Positions 19,163 to 28,886 of a stretch of DNA of 62,241 nt are shown piece after piece. Source of the DNA: Cytophagaceae bacterium. Its GTDB lineage: Bacteria; Bacteroidota; Bacteroidia; Cytophagales; Cytophagaceae. The position numbers were made by a program, and so were the translations under genes. The stretch covers positions 1 through 62,241 of the forward strand of contig JALONH010000017.1 in assembly GCA_025455005.1 (NCBI GenBank), given 5' to 3'. How positions within the stretch are numbered: the first letter of the stretch is position 1; each line of letters opens with the position of its first letter. The notes under the pieces are model-generated. The model did no database searches and was not told the DNA's origin. It worked only from the letters and a program-made list of their open reading frames with translations.

Positions 19163-19381
19163 TTATTTGTACCGATATACAATTCTACCTTTTGATAAAT
19201 CATACGGAGACATTTCTAACCGTATTTTATCTCCCGGTAATATTTTAATATAGTTCATTCGCATTTTACCGGAAATATGCGCGATAACTTGATGACCATT
19301 CGCTAATTCAACTCGAAACATCGCATTTGATAATGCTTCTACTATTGTTCCATCTTGTTCAATTGACGCTTGTTTAGCCAT
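19163..19381 (-). CDS. infA: Translation initiation factor IF-1
   Basis: A 72-residue OB-fold protein that binds the 30S A site during initiation. Conserved segments are [42 protein letters not shown] and the end [13 protein letters not shown]. It follows map by 9 bp and precedes rpmJ. Confidence 0.99.
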   Translation of the reverse strand: MAKQASIEQDGTIVEALSNAMFRVELANGHQVIAHISGKMRMNYIKILPGDKIRLEMSPYDLSKGRIVYRYK

Positions 19382-19390
19382 TCAGTTTTA

Positions 19391-20176
19391 TTATTTTTTA
19401 TTCTTTAGTACTTCTTCAATATACTGAAATGTTGTGAGCACTTCAGGTTTTCCTTTCTTAATGGCAACTGTATGTTCAAAGTGTGCCGAAGGGGAACGAT
19501 CCGCTGTTCTAATCGTCCAACCATCTTTTTCTTGCATGACACTTTTTTTACCTAAGTTGATCATGGGCTCAATCGCAATTACTAAATTATTCTCTAGTTT
19601 CAAGCCTTTACCTTTTGCACCATAATTAGGCACTTCCGGTTTTTCATGTAGATGTTTACCTAAACCATGACCTACTAGTTCGCGTACTACAGAAAAGCCT
19701 TCTGATTCAACAAAGGATTGAATCGCATAACCTATATCACCAATTCTGTTTCCGGTAATGGCTTGTTCAATTCCTAAGTATAACGATTGTTTGGTTACAT
19801 CTAATAAGTGTTGTACGTCTGAATGTACATTACCGACCGGATATGTATAGGCACTATCACTATGATAACCTTTATACTTTACACCACAATCAACTGAGAT
19901 TATATCTCCTTCTTTTAGTACATATTCGCTCGGAAAACCATGTACCACTTGCTCATTAACTGAGATACAAAGTGTATAAGGAAATCCATTAAATCCTTTA
20001 AAAGAAGGCGTTCCACCATTATCAAGTATAAACTGGTAAGCGACTCTATCCAGTTCTATTGTTTTAACACCGGGTGCTATTAGTTTAGCTAATTCGCCAT
20101 GTGTTTTACCGAGAATATATCCACTTTCTCGGATAATTTCAATTTCTTCGTCCGACTTGTAATGCAATGTTGCCAT
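19391..20176 (-). CDS. map: Methionine aminopeptidase, type I
   Basis: Removes the initiator methionine from new proteins. It is 261 residues with the pita-bread fold. Metal ligands are visible as Asp96, Asp107 (HSDSAYTY), His170 (GHGLGKHLHE), Glu203 (AIEPMI) and a Glu near 234. His79 in VVHG matches the catalytic residue of the family. The start codon overlaps the secY stop (TAATG), implying coupled translation. Confidence 0.99.
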   Translation of the reverse strand: MATLHYKSDEEIEIIRESGYILGKTHGELAKLIAPGVKTIELDRVAYQFILDNGGTPSFKGFNGFPYTLCISVNEQVVHGFPSEYVLKEGDIISVDCGVKYKGYHSDSAYTYPVGNVHSDVQHLLDVTKQSLYLGIEQAITGNRIGDIGYAIQSFVESEGFSVVRELVGHGLGKHLHEKPEVPNYGAKGKGLKLENNLVIAIEPMINLGKKSVMQEKDGWTIRTADRSPSAHFEHTVAIKKGKPEVLTTFQYIEEVLKNKK

Positions 20177-21504
20177 TACGCTACAGGAGCAGTCTCCATT
20201 CTACCTCTAATACGACCGGATTCCATCATCCCATCATATTTTCTCATCAGAAGGAAACTTTCAATTTGTTGTAGTGTATCTAACACAACACCAATTAAGA
20301 TTAGCAAAGAAGTACCACCATAGAATGCAGCAAACTCCCGCTCAATATTTGCCATGTAAGCAAAGGCCGGCAATATAGCAATTAAGGATAAAGCTAAAGC
20401 TCCCGGAAGGGTTATCTTTGTAATTACATCGTCAATGAAATTGGAAGTATCTTGTCCCGGTTTAACACCTGGAATAAAACCACCGTTACGTTTCAAATCA
20501 TCTGCAATTTGATTAGGGTTCACAGTTATGGCTGTATAGAAATAAGTAAATAACACTATTAAAACAACAACTGTAAGATTATATTGCCATGATGTGAAAT
20601 CACTCATTACACGTGCCATTGTAATGGCCCATTCATAACTTTCTCCTAATGTATTTCCAACTAAAGCCGGAACAATCATAATCGCTTGAGCGAAAATGAT
20701 AGGCATCACACCGGCTGAGATTAATTTTATAGGTAAATATTGACGTTGACCTATGATTTGCTTCCCACCGGCAGCTTGTTTAGCATATTGTACTGCTATT
20801 CTACGAGTTGCTTGTTGAATTAAGACTACAAACATGATAATTGCAAATAATGCAAACAATTCTAATATCAATGGTAATATACCTTTAACACCTTTAGAAA
20901 CTACTTCACCGGATAGTGCAAAAGGTAATCTTGAAATAATACCTACCATGATTAACATAGAGATACCATTACCAATACCTTTTTCAGTTATACGTTCACC
21001 TATCCACATACAGAACATGGTTCCGGACAATAAAATAGATAATCTCAGAAAATGGTAAAAAGGTGTATTCATACCTTCGAACAAATTTTCCGGCGTAACT
21101 TCACTTGATAAATAAGCATACCCTTGAACTATTGTTATTAGGATCGTCAAATATCGAGTGTATTGATTAATCGTTTTTCTTCCAGATTCACCGTCTTTTT
21201 GTAAACGTTGAAAGTAAGGAACTGCGAACGTCAATAATTGTAATACTATAGATGCAGAGATATAAGGCATAATTCCTAAAGCAAAAACTGATACGTTGTT
21301 AAATGCTCCACCGGAAAATGTATTTAATATACCTAAATAACCTTCGTTACTTTCAGCTGCAGTTATCGCATCCGGATTTACTCCGGGTAATACTACAAAT
21401 GATCCTAATCGGAATACCGCTAAGAACATTAAAGTAGTAAGAATTCGAGTGCGAAGTTCCTCGATCTTAAAAATATTAGATATGGTATCTATAAACTTTT
21501 TCAT
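20176..21504 (-). CDS. secY: Preprotein translocase subunit SecY
   Basis: The central channel of the Sec translocon, 442 residues with about ten membrane helices. Recognisable segments include RLGSFVVLPGVNPDA in the first helix and plug region, GIGNGISMLI, and the cytoplasmic loop RRIAVQYAKQ with its basic residues. Its partner SecE is encoded at 45532-45714. The start overlaps the rplO stop by one base and its stop overlaps the map start. adk, which often follows secY in other phyla, is not present. Confidence 0.99.
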   Translation of the reverse strand: MKKFIDTISNIFKIEELRTRILTTLMFLAVFRLGSFVVLPGVNPDAITAAESNEGYLGILNTFSGGAFNNVSVFALGIMPYISASIVLQLLTFAVPYFQRLQKDGESGRKTINQYTRYLTILITIVQGYAYLSSEVTPENLFEGMNTPFYHFLRLSILLSGTMFCMWIGERITEKGIGNGISMLIMVGIISRLPFALSGEVVSKGVKGILPLILELFALFAIIMFVVLIQQATRRIAVQYAKQAAGGKQIIGQRQYLPIKLISAGVMPIIFAQAIMIVPALVGNTLGESYEWAITMARVMSDFTSWQYNLTVVVLIVLFTYFYTAITVNPNQIADDLKRNGGFIPGVKPGQDTSNFIDDVITKITLPGALALSLIAILPAFAYMANIEREFAAFYGGTSLLILIGVVLDTLQQIESFLLMRKYDGMMESGRIRGRMETAPVA

Positions 21505-21956
21505 TATACAATAACAGTTGCTTTACCACCTGCTTTTTCAATTGCAGCGATTGCTGCAGCGGAAAAAGCGTGTACTTTTACCTCTGCTTTCAATGAACCA
21601 GCCTCACCACGAGCCAATACTTTTACTCTATCATTTTTGGAAACTAAACCATTATTAAATAATAGCTCTACATCGATGACAGTAGCCTTTGTTGATTCAG
21701 CTAAAGATACCAAAGTATCTAAGTTAATAGGCTTATATTCTACTCTATTAAGAGGTTTGAAACCAAATTTAGGTACTCTTCTTTGTAAAGGCATTTGACC
21801 ACCTTCAAAACCAACTTTAGTAGAGTAACCAGATCTTGATTTGGCACCTTTATGACCTCTAGTGGATGTACCACCCATACCAGAACCTGGTCCACGACCA
21901 ATTCGTTTGGATGATTTTACAGAGCCTTTAGCAGGTTTTAATGTATGAAGTTTCAT
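21504..21956 (-). CDS. rplO: 50S ribosomal protein uL15
   Basis: A 150-residue 23S-binding assembly protein. The Gly/Arg-rich N-terminus (KRIGRGPGSGMGGTSTRGHKG) and the GFEGGQMPLQRRVPKFGF segment are diagnostic. It follows rpsE with only 19 bp between them, leaving no room for rpmD, which normally stands here. Confidence 0.99.
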   Translation of the reverse strand: MKLHTLKPAKGSVKSSKRIGRGPGSGMGGTSTRGHKGAKSRSGYSTKVGFEGGQMPLQRRVPKFGFKPLNRVEYKPINLDTLVSLAESTKATVIDVELLFNNGLVSKNDRVKVLARGEAGSLKAEVKVHAFSAAAIAAIEKAGGKATVIV

Positions 21957-21975
21957 AATACTTTAGTATTGGTAA

Positions 21976-22494
21976 TTAACCATTAAATACTTTTGACATC
22001 GTTACTCCACGTTGCATGGCAACTTTATGTGGAGCTCTCATTTTTAACAAAGCATCAATTGTTGCTTTCACAACATTGTGAGGATTGGAAGAACCTTTAG
22101 ACTTAGCTAAAACGTCTTTAATCCCTGCGCTTTCAAATACGGCACGCATCGCCCCCCCTGCAATAACCCCTGTACCGGGAGCAGCAGGTTGAACATACAC
22201 AAGGCCACCGCTATATTTACCCATCATTGGATGTGGTAACGTTCCATTAATAACGGGAACTTTAATTAAGTTCTTTTTAGCATCATCAATAGCTTTTGTA
22301 ATAGCATCCGTAACTTCGTTTGCTTTTCCTAAGCCATGACCTACTACGCCATTTCCATCACCTACTACAACCACAGCAGCAAAGCTAAAACGACGTCCGC
22401 CTTTTACTACTTTAGCTACACGATTAATAGCGACAACGTGTTCTTTTAATTCGATTTCGCTCGCTTTAACGGATCTTGTATTTGCTTGAGACAT
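21976..22494 (-). CDS. rpsE: 30S ribosomal protein uS5
   Basis: A 172-residue protein at the mRNA entry site, involved in decoding fidelity. It contains the double-stranded RNA-binding domain ([25 protein letters not shown]) and the [19 protein letters not shown] segment. It lies between rplR and rplO, with rpmD absent downstream. Confidence 0.99.
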   Translation of the reverse strand: MSQANTRSVKASEIELKEHVVAINRVAKVVKGGRRFSFAAVVVVGDGNGVVGHGLGKANEVTDAITKAIDDAKKNLIKVPVINGTLPHPMMGKYSGGLVYVQPAAPGTGVIAGGAMRAVFESAGIKDVLAKSKGSSNPHNVVKATIDALLKMRAPHKVAMQRGVTMSKVFNG

Positions 22495-22515
22495 AAATTC
22501 TTTCTTAATCGATTG

Positions 22516-22866
22516 TTAGAATGCTAAACCGCCTTCACGGGCACCTTCAGCTAATGATTTTACACGACCATGGTATAGAAAACCATTACGATCGAATATC
22601 ACTTGGGATACACCGGCAGAAGCGGCTTTTTCCGCAAGTTTCTTACCTACTAATTTAGATAGGTCAGATTTAGTTCCTTTTTCTGCTTTAAGTTCAGCAG
22701 TGGAACAACTTGCAATTGTGTGCCCTTTGATATCATCTACTAATTGAGCGTAGATACCTGTATTACTTCTGAATACAGTCAATCTTGGCTTCTCAGCGGT
22801 ACCGGAAATTTTTTTACGAATACCTCTTTTAATTCTGAGTCTTCTAAGATCTTTCTTAGTTGCCAT
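22516..22866 (-). CDS. rplR: 50S ribosomal protein uL18
   Basis: A 116-residue 5S rRNA-binding protein of the central protuberance. Conserved segments are RKKISGTAEKPRLTVFRSN, YAQLVDDIKG and the FDRNGFLYHGRVKSLAEGAREGG ending. Its position between rplF and rpsE is conserved. Confidence 0.99.
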   Translation of the reverse strand: MATKKDLRRLRIKRGIRKKISGTAEKPRLTVFRSNTGIYAQLVDDIKGHTIASCSTAELKAEKGTKSDLSKLVGKKLAEKAASAGVSQVIFDRNGFLYHGRVKSLAEGAREGGLAF

Positions 22867-22874
22867 CGTTCTTA

Positions 22875-23429
22875 TTATTTAGCTGCAGTTTTACCTGCTT
22901 TACGTCTAACAATCTCACCAACAAAGCGAACACCTTTACCTTTGTAAGGTTCAACTTTTCTTAACGATCTAACTTTAGCAGCAAATTGACCAATTAATTG
23001 TTTGTCAATCCCTTCCATAGTAACAATCGGATTTTTACCCTTTTCAGTAACCGCAGAAACGGTGATTTCTTTAGGGAAAACTAAATAGATACCATGAGAG
23101 TATCCTAAGCTTAGTTCTAATACATTGTTTGTAACGGTAGCTTTATACCCTACCCCAACAAGTTCTAGATTGGTTTTATAACCAGTGCTAACACCTGTAA
23201 CCATATTGTTGATCAATGTTCTATAAAGGCCGTGAAGGGCTTTATGACGTTTTTGATCGGTTGGTCTGGTCACTACCACCTTTCCAGCTTCTACGGTAAC
23301 TTGAATATCTGCATCTACCTTCTGTGTTAAAGAACCTTTAGGGCCTTTAACTGTAACTTCATTAGAAGAAGAAACAGAAACTTCAACTTTTTCCGGAAGC
23401 GTTACAGGTAATTTTCCTATACGTGACAT
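22875..23429 (-). CDS. rplF: 50S ribosomal protein uL6
   Basis: A 184-residue protein with two related domains, near the factor-binding centre. It begins MSRIGKLPVTLPEKV. The C-terminal signature is RKVEPYKGKGVRFVGEIVRRKAGKTA. It lies between rpsH and rplR. Confidence 0.99.
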   Translation of the reverse strand: MSRIGKLPVTLPEKVEVSVSSSNEVTVKGPKGSLTQKVDADIQVTVEAGKVVVTRPTDQKRHKALHGLYRTLINNMVTGVSTGYKTNLELVGVGYKATVTNNVLELSLGYSHGIYLVFPKEITVSAVTEKGKNPIVTMEGIDKQLIGQFAAKVRSLRKVEPYKGKGVRFVGEIVRRKAGKTAAK

Positions 23430-23460
23430 AATGAATTCGTCCGAAGTTTATTGTTAATTA

Positions 23461-23853
23461 TTAATATACGTAGCAAAGTACTTCACCACCGATGTTCATA
23501 TTTCTAGCTTCTTTGTCGGTCATTACGCCTTTTGAAGTAGATAATACTGCTATACCTAAACCATTTAATACTCTAGGCATATCATCCGCAGAAGTATATT
23601 GTCTTAGACCAGGTGTAGAGATACGCTCTAGACTAAGAATAGCAGATTCTTTTGTTACTGGATTATATTTAAGAGCTATTTTAATGTTGCCCTGAGGTCC
23701 AACATCTTCAAATTTATAGCTTTGAATATATCCTTTATCAAACAACACTTTAGTGATCTCCTTCTTTATATTAGAAGCAGGTACCTCAACGATGCGATGT
23801 CTTGCTTTTATCGCATTTCTGATTTTGGTAAGGAAATCGCCTATTGGATCCAT
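23461..23853 (-). CDS. rpsH: 30S ribosomal protein uS8
   Basis: A 130-residue 16S rRNA-binding protein needed for central-domain assembly. Conserved segments are [18 protein letters not shown] and the C-terminal [26 protein letters not shown]. It is separated from rpsN by 93 bp that contain a promoter-like -7 box and a hairpin, an unusual break inside the spc cluster. In E. coli uS8 is the spc-operon repressor, so the leader may be a control site. Confidence 0.99.
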   Translation of the reverse strand: MDPIGDFLTKIRNAIKARHRIVEVPASNIKKEITKVLFDKGYIQSYKFEDVGPQGNIKIALKYNPVTKESAILSLERISTPGLRQYTSADDMPRVLNGLGIAVLSTSKGVMTDKEARNMNIGGEVLCYVY

Positions 23854-23883
23854 ATTATTTTACTTTTTATTAAAGACATGAAA

Positions 23884-23899
23884 AGCCCTAAATAGGGCT
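23884..23899 (-). promoter_or_regulatory. Hairpin in the rpsH leader
   Basis: AGCCCTA (23884-23890) pairs with TAGGGCT (23893-23899), a perfect 7-bp palindromic stem with a very short loop. On the minus strand it lies directly after the candidate -7 box TAAATTTG and about 30 nt before the rpsH ATG, and is followed by TTTTC. It may be an internal terminator of upstream transcripts, a 5' stabilising stem or an r-protein binding site. Confidence 0.6.
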
Positions 23900-23900
23900 G

Positions 23901-23931
23901 CAAATTTAAATGATTTTTTTAAATTAATAAA
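23901..23931 (-). promoter_or_regulatory. Candidate internal promoter for rpsH
   Basis: On the minus strand: TTTA (23928-23931), 19-bp spacer, TAAATTTG (23901-23908), then CAGCCC. The -7 box is a full match to TAnnTTTG and the -33 box a 3-of-4 match at the same spacing as the other ribosomal promoters in this window. Confidence 0.6.
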
Positions 23932-23946
23932 GTAATTTTCTCAAAA

Positions 23947-24216
23947 TTACCAACTTGATTTGGTAATTCCTGGAATTTTACCGGCAGAAGCCAATTCTCT
24001 AAAGGTAACACGGGAAATTCCGAACTTACGCATATACCCTTTTGGACGACCGGTTAATTTACAACGATTGTGTAAACGAACAGGAGACGCATTTTTAGGT
24101 AATTTATCAAGTGCAAGATAATCACCAGCTTCTTTTAAAGCCTGGCGTTTTGCAGCAAATTTAGCTACTAACGCTTGTCTTTTTCTTTCTCTAGCTTTTA
24201 CGGATTCTTTAGCCAT
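23947..24216 (-). CDS. rpsN: 30S ribosomal protein uS14, zinc-free long form
   Basis: An 89-residue 30S head protein. The C-terminus [19 protein letters not shown] and [12 protein letters not shown] is diagnostic. There is no CxxC pair, so this is the zinc-independent long form rather than the 61-residue zinc form. It lies between rplE and rpsH. Confidence 0.99.
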   Translation of the reverse strand: MAKESVKARERKRQALVAKFAAKRQALKEAGDYLALDKLPKNASPVRLHNRCKLTGRPKGYMRKFGISRVTFRELASAGKIPGITKSSW

Positions 24217-24225
24217 AGTCAGTTC

Positions 24226-24780
24226 TTATTTTTTTAAGGAGGCGAAAGGCATCCCAAATGCTTTTAATAATTCAAAACTTTCTTCATCTGTATTGGCAGT
24301 AGTGACGAAGGTAATATCCATACCAGTGATTTTACTCACTTTATCGATAGATATCTCAGGGAAAATGATTTGTTCTTTAACACCTAAGGTATAATTTCCG
24401 CGTCCGTCAAAACCTTTGTCGCTTACCCCTCTGAAATCACGTACACGTGGTAGCGCAACAGATAATAAACGATCCATAAATTCGTACATTTTTTCACCTC
24501 TAAGGGTTACTTTAGCACCGATAGGTACACCTGCACGTAATTTAAAGTTAGAAACATCTAATTTAGATTTAGTAGCAACCGCTTTCTGTCCGGTGATCAT
24601 GGTAAGTTCATCTACACCTACATCGATCAATTTTTTATCCGCTACAGCAGCACCAATACCCTTATTTACTACGATTTTAGTAATCTTAGGGACTTGCATA
24701 ATGGATTTATACTGGAATTTATCCTTAAGACCAGCAACAATCTCTTTTGTATATTTTTCTTTTAATCTAGGATTAGCCAT
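24226..24780 (-). CDS. rplE: 50S ribosomal protein uL5
   Basis: A 184-residue 5S rRNA-binding protein of the central protuberance that contacts P-site tRNA. Conserved segments are [30 protein letters not shown] and [23 protein letters not shown]. Its start overlaps the end of rplX by 8 bp, so translation is coupled. Confidence 0.99.
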   Translation of the reverse strand: MANPRLKEKYTKEIVAGLKDKFQYKSIMQVPKITKIVVNKGIGAAVADKKLIDVGVDELTMITGQKAVATKSKLDVSNFKLRAGVPIGAKVTLRGEKMYEFMDRLLSVALPRVRDFRGVSDKGFDGRGNYTLGVKEQIIFPEISIDKVSKITGMDITFVTTANTDEESFELLKAFGMPFASLKK

Positions 24781-25108
24781 TTTTAATTACCTCCCCTGAT
24801 TTTTTTGCGTAACGCACTTTTTTACCTGATTTATCTTCTTTTTTACCAATACGAGTAGGTTTTCCTGATGTAGGATCTACATGCATTAATTTGCTTACAT
24901 GGATTGCAGCTTCTTTTTTTACGATCCCACCACCTTGAGGATTGTTAGCTGTAGGCTTATTATGTTTAGTAACCACATTGATGCCTTCTACGATAGCTCT
25001 TTCTTTTTCTAAATCTACAGAAAGAACTTTTCCGGTTTTACCTTTATCGTCACCGGATATTACAATCACAGTATCGTCTCTGCGTATGTGTAATTTTTTA
25101 GTTGCCAT
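24773..25108 (-). CDS. rplX: 50S ribosomal protein uL24
   Basis: A 111-residue assembly initiator near the tunnel exit with a KOW motif ([25 protein letters not shown]). The [21 protein letters not shown] segment is conserved. It follows rplN by 2 bp and overlaps rplE. Confidence 0.99.
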   Translation of the reverse strand: MATKKLHIRRDDTVIVISGDDKGKTGKVLSVDLEKERAIVEGINVVTKHNKPTANNPQGGGIVKKEAAIHVSKLMHVDPTSGKPTRIGKKEDKSGKKVRYAKKSGEVIKNG

Positions 25109-25110
25109 GA

Positions 25111-25479
25111 TTATAGTACTTCAGGGGCTAATGATACAATTTTCATGAATTGTTTATCTCTCAATTCACGAGCAACCGGTCCGAAGATACGAGTACCTCT
25201 TGGCTCATCGTTGTTATTCAACAATACGGCTGCATTATCGGAGAAACGGATATAAGATCCGTCTGAACGTTTTACTTCTTTCGTTGTTCTAACGATAACC
25301 GCTTTAGAAACAGTACCTTTTTTCATATTAGATGAAGAAAGGGCTGACTTTACGGTTACTACAATTTTATCACCAACAGATGCGTAGCGCTTACCGGTAC
25401 CGCCTAAAACACGGATAACCAACACTTCTTTAGCACCACTATTATCTGCAACTGTTAATCTGGATTCCTGCTGTATCAT
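25111..25479 (-). CDS. rplN: 50S ribosomal protein uL14
   Basis: A 122-residue subunit-interface protein. It begins [19 protein letters not shown] and ends in the conserved [26 protein letters not shown]. It lies 2 bp after rpsQ. Confidence 0.99.
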   Translation of the reverse strand: MIQQESRLTVADNSGAKEVLVIRVLGGTGKRYASVGDKIVVTVKSALSSSNMKKGTVSKAVIVRTTKEVKRSDGSYIRFSDNAAVLLNNNDEPRGTRIFGPVARELRDKQFMKIVSLAPEVL

Positions 25480-25481
25480 GA

Positions 25482-25745
25482 TTACTTAGCTTTTTCAATT
25501 ATTTCGACTAATCTCCAGCGTTTAATTTTACTTAATGGACGGGTTTCCATGATTTTAACGGTATCACCAATTCCACATTGGTTCTGCTCATCATGTGCCA
25601 TTAATTTGGTAGTCTTATGAACGAATTTACCATATTTAGTGTGTTTCACTTTACGTTCCACCGCTACTGTGATAGACTTCGTCATTTTGTTACTAACAAC
25701 TTTGCCAACTCTTTCTTTTCTGGCGTTTCTTTGAACTTGTTCCAT
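25482..25745 (-). CDS. rpsQ: 30S ribosomal protein uS17
   Basis: An 87-residue OB-fold 16S rRNA-binding protein. Recognised by [40 protein letters not shown] and [23 protein letters not shown]. It follows rpmC. Confidence 0.99.
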   Translation of the reverse strand: MEQVQRNARKERVGKVVSNKMTKSITVAVERKVKHTKYGKFVHKTTKLMAHDEQNQCGIGDTVKIMETRPLSKIKRWRLVEIIEKAK

Positions 25746-25777
25746 TTTAGTTCAATATTTTTTTAAGTGGATCCGAC

Positions 25778-25966
25778 TTATTTAGACTTCGAAGTTAATG
25801 CCGTATTCAACTGAGCGATTAAGCGACGCGATTGACGGATTTTCATTGGGTTTTCAATGGGAGAAATACCATGAGCAAATTTTAACTTTGCTAGGTTTTC
25901 TTTTTCAGCTGCGATCTTATTTTTAAGATCTGCTACTGTTAATGCGTTGATATCTGCAGCTTTCAT
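25778..25966 (-). CDS. rpmC: 50S ribosomal protein uL29
   Basis: A helical-hairpin protein at the tunnel exit, 62 residues from the ATG at 25966 (MKAADINALTVADLKNKIAA). A longer frame starting at 25996 would overlap rplP; I prefer the later ATG because it begins one base after the rplP stop (TAA-T-ATG) and matches the family N-terminus. The helix segment ENLAKLKFAHGISPIENPMKIR is conserved. Confidence 0.97.
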   Translation of the reverse strand: MKAADINALTVADLKNKIAAEKENLAKLKFAHGISPIENPMKIRQSRRLIAQLNTALTSKSK

Positions 25967-25967
25967 A

Positions 25968-26387
25968 TTATGCAACGTAATCCGGTCTAACAACAATCTT
26001 AGTTTTGAAAGGTAATTTTTGAGCTGCTAAACGTAGTGATTCTTGAGCAACATCTAGCGTAATACCACCGGATTCAAATATAATAGTACCCGGTTTCACA
26101 CAAGCTACCCAATATTCAGGAGCACCTTTACCTTTACCCATACGAACCTCTGCAGGTTTTTTCGTGATAGGTTTATCTGGGAATACTCTAATCCAAACTT
26201 GACCTTCGCGTTTCATCGCTCTTGTCATAGCTATACGAGCAGCCTCGATTTGACGGGCGGTTAACCAACCTGCCTCTAGGGATTTAATGGCAAATGAACC
26301 GAAAGCAATACGATGGCCGCGAGAAGCTATCCCTTTAACTCTCCCTTTTTGCTGCTTTCTAAATTTGGTACGTTTTGGCTGTAACAT
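25968..26387 (-). CDS. rplP: 50S ribosomal protein uL16
   Basis: A 139-residue protein near the peptidyl-transferase centre and A-site tRNA. Begins [19 protein letters not shown]. Conserved [22 protein letters not shown] and [11 protein letters not shown] segments are present. It lies between rpsC and rpmC. Confidence 0.99.
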   Translation of the reverse strand: MLQPKRTKFRKQQKGRVKGIASRGHRIAFGSFAIKSLEAGWLTARQIEAARIAMTRAMKREGQVWIRVFPDKPITKKPAEVRMGKGKGAPEYWVACVKPGTIIFESGGITLDVAQESLRLAAQKLPFKTKIVVRPDYVA

Positions 26388-26423
26388 GGCTTAACGTTTA
26401 TAATTTGGCTTATCGCCTTTTAA

Positions 26424-27185
26424 TTAGTTCGACTTTTTTCTTCTTCCTTCATTACCACCTCTTCGCTTCTTGTTGTTCCCACCTCTATCATTAGAAGGAG
26501 AATTATCAGAAGAAGAGTTTGCATTAGCGATCATTCCTACGTTAGGAGAAAGATCTCTTTTACCGTATACTTCACCTTTGAATATCCAAACTTTGATACC
26601 GATTTTCCCATACACCGTAAGAGCTTCACCAATGGCATAGTCAATATCAGCACGAAGAGTATGTAATGGGATACGACCTTCTTTATATTGTTCAGCACGA
26701 GCCATATCAGCACCTGCTAAACGACCGGATACTTTAACTTTTATACCTAAAGCACCTACTCTCATAGTAGAAGCGATAGCTTGTTTCATCGCGCGGCGGT
26801 AAGATATACGAGCTTGAAGTTGTTGAGCTATAGATTCAGCAACTAACATGGCATCTAACTCAGGACGTTTTATCTCATAGATATTGATTTGAACATCCTT
26901 ACCTGTAATCTTTTTTAATTCTTCTTTAATCTTATCCACTTCAGCACCACCTTTACCGATAACAACACCCGGACGAGCGGTATTAATGGTAAGTGTTATA
27001 CGCTTAATGGTTCTTTCGATTACAATTTTAGCAATCCCACCTTTAGGAATACGTGCTAAAACGTATTTACGTATTTGTTCGTCTTCTACAAGTTTGTCGG
27101 CAAATGTTTTACCTCCATACCAGTTAGAATCCCAACCTTTTACAACACCTAGGCGAATTCCTATCGGATTAGTTTTTTGTCCCAT
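26424..27185 (-). CDS. rpsC: 30S ribosomal protein uS3
   Basis: A 253-residue protein of the mRNA entry channel. Begins [13 protein letters not shown]. It has a KH domain with the GKGG loop ([16 protein letters not shown]) and the C-terminal domain [31 protein letters not shown]. The last ~35 residues are a disordered Asn/Ser/Gly/Lys-rich extension not found in E. coli. It is located between rplV and rplP. Confidence 0.99.
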   Translation of the reverse strand: MGQKTNPIGIRLGVVKGWDSNWYGGKTFADKLVEDEQIRKYVLARIPKGGIAKIVIERTIKRITLTINTARPGVVIGKGGAEVDKIKEELKKITGKDVQINIYEIKRPELDAMLVAESIAQQLQARISYRRAMKQAIASTMRVGALGIKVKVSGRLAGADMARAEQYKEGRIPLHTLRADIDYAIGEALTVYGKIGIKVWIFKGEVYGKRDLSPNVGMIANANSSSDNSPSNDRGGNNKKRRGGNEGRRKKSN

Positions 27186-27190
27186 GGTAA

Positions 27191-27733
27191 TTAGTTCGCT
27201 TTTTCTTTAGCTTTACTTTTTGAAGCAGTGCTTTTTTTAGCAGAGGCTTTCTTTGTTTGAGTTGATTTTTCTTCTGCTTCTGTTTTTACTTCAACAGGAG
27301 CTGCTGTAGGTGCATTCAACGCAGCCACAACTATCGTTACGTGGTTCGATCTTTTACGAACTCTATACGCTCTTCCTTGAGGTGCTGTGCGAAGTCTTTT
27401 TAATACTCTACCACCGTCTACGAAAATCTCTTTTACGTAAAGATCAGCATCTTCAACACGTATTTCTGTGTTTTTTGCTTGCCAATCTGCTACTGCAGAT
27501 AATACCAACTTCTCCAATTTCCGAGCACCTTGTTTTGCTTGGTATTTCAAGATACCTAATGCTTCGTTCACTCTTTTCCCACGAATGATGTCAGCTACCA
27601 ATCTCATTTTACGGGTAGAAGTGGGAACATTATTAAGTTTAGCCTGTACCGGACCTTTAGAAGCAGCTACTTTCGCAGCTTCTTTCTTTTGTCTTTTAAG
27701 TACAGATTTTTTTATTTTTTTAGTGGTTTCCAT
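27191..27733 (-). CDS. rplV: 50S ribosomal protein uL22 with long tail
   Basis: A 180-residue protein whose core loop lines the exit tunnel. Conserved core: [25 protein letters not shown] and [18 protein letters not shown]. It has a basic N-terminal extension (about 25 residues) and a Lys/Ala/Ser/Thr-rich C-terminal extension (about 40 residues), so it is clearly longer than the ~110-residue E. coli protein. It lies between rpsS and rpsC. Confidence 0.98.
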   Translation of the reverse strand: METTKKIKKSVLKRQKKEAAKVAASKGPVQAKLNNVPTSTRKMRLVADIIRGKRVNEALGILKYQAKQGARKLEKLVLSAVADWQAKNTEIRVEDADLYVKEIFVDGGRVLKRLRTAPQGRAYRVRKRSNHVTIVVAALNAPTAAPVEVKTEAEEKSTQTKKASAKKSTASKSKAKEKAN

Positions 27734-27761
27734 CGGAATACTTACTCTAGGATGAATCTAC

Positions 27762-28031
27762 TTATTTTTTCTTGGCTGCAGTATGCCCTTTAAACTGACG
27801 AGTAGGTGCAAATTCGCCTAATTTGTGCCCCACCATGTTCTCCGTTACATAAACCGGAATAAATTTATTCCCGTTGTGAACCGCAAAGGTGTGACCTACG
27901 AATTCTGGAGAAATCATGCTTCTTCTGGACCAAGTTTTGATCACAGATTTTTTAGTCGACTCATTCATGGTTACTACCTTGTTTTCTAGTCGGAAGTCGA
28001 TATACGGACCTTTTTTGAGTGAACGTGCCAT
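27762..28031 (-). CDS. rpsS: 30S ribosomal protein uS19
   Basis: An 89-residue 30S head protein. Begins [16 protein letters not shown]. Contains [22 protein letters not shown] and ends with [22 protein letters not shown]. It lies 2 bp after rplB. Confidence 0.99.
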   Translation of the reverse strand: MARSLKKGPYIDFRLENKVVTMNESTKKSVIKTWSRRSMISPEFVGHTFAVHNGNKFIPVYVTENMVGHKLGEFAPTRQFKGHTAAKKK

Positions 28032-28033
28032 TA

Positions 28034-28873
28034 TTACTTACTCAATCTTTTGTTAACTCTTTTTTGAACTATTAGATTCTTAGAATACTTGTTTTGCTTT
28101 CTGGTTTTACCACCTTTAGCATATAAGCCTTTTCTAGATCTTGGATGACCACCGGAAGCTCTACCTTCACCACCACCCATTGGGTGATCTACTGGGTTCA
28201 TTGCTACCCCTCTTACTCTAGGGCGAGATCCGAACCATCTATTTCTACCTGCTTTACCAACACTTAGATTCATGTGTTCTGCATTAGATACAGAACCAAC
28301 TGTAGCATAACAAGCAGATAAAACCAATCTCATTTCACCTGAAGGTAAACGCAACGTTGCATATTTGCCTTCGCGTGCTACTAATTGAGCATAAGAACCG
28401 GCGCTTCTTGCCATTGCTCCACCTTTACCAGGCTTTAATTCTACGTTGTGTACAATAGTACCAATCGGCATATCTGAAAGTGGTAAAGCATTACCAACTT
28501 CAGGAGCAATACCTGATCCGGATACGATTACAGTTCCTACTTGCAATCCTTGAGGTGCAATGATATAACGTTTTTCACCATCTGCATAAGTAAGTAAAGC
28601 GATACGAGCCGTTCTATTTGGATCGTATTCTACTGTCTTTACAGTTGCAGGAATATTATATTTATCACGTTTGAAATCTATGATACGATATTGTTGCTTA
28701 TGGCCACCGCCAATATAGCGCATCGTCATTTTACCGGAATTATTACGACCGCCGGATTTCTTTACTGATTTAACTAAGGATTTCTCAGGAGTAGACGCTG
28801 TAATTTCTTCAAAAGAAGGGCCTATTCTGAATCTAGTTCCTGGAGTTATCGGTCTGAATTTTTTAAGTGACAT
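28034..28873 (-). CDS. rplB: 50S ribosomal protein uL2
   Basis: A 279-residue protein required for subunit association and the peptidyl-transferase centre. The conserved [17 protein letters not shown] segment contains His230, equivalent to the residue implicated near the active centre. Upstream segments include [23 protein letters not shown]. It lies between rplW and rpsS. Confidence 0.99.
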   Translation of the reverse strand: MSLKKFRPITPGTRFRIGPSFEEITASTPEKSLVKSVKKSGGRNNSGKMTMRYIGGGHKQQYRIIDFKRDKYNIPATVKTVEYDPNRTARIALLTYADGEKRYIIAPQGLQVGTVIVSGSGIAPEVGNALPLSDMPIGTIVHNVELKPGKGGAMARSAGSYAQLVAREGKYATLRLPSGEMRLVLSACYATVGSVSNAEHMNLSVGKAGRNRWFGSRPRVRGVAMNPVDHPMGGGEGRASGGHPRSRKGLYAKGGKTRKQNKYSKNLIVQKRVNKRLSK

Positions 28874-28886
28874 TGTCGGCTCTCAG

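Noticed and set aside
21957-21975. A hidden rpmD between rpsE and rplO
   Set aside because: Nineteen bases cannot hold the ~60-codon gene, and no uL30-like frame overlaps the neighbours.
25778-25996. A longer uL29 starting at 25996
   Set aside because: It would overlap rplP by 29 bp. The ATG at 25966 matches the family N-terminus and follows the rplP stop after one base.
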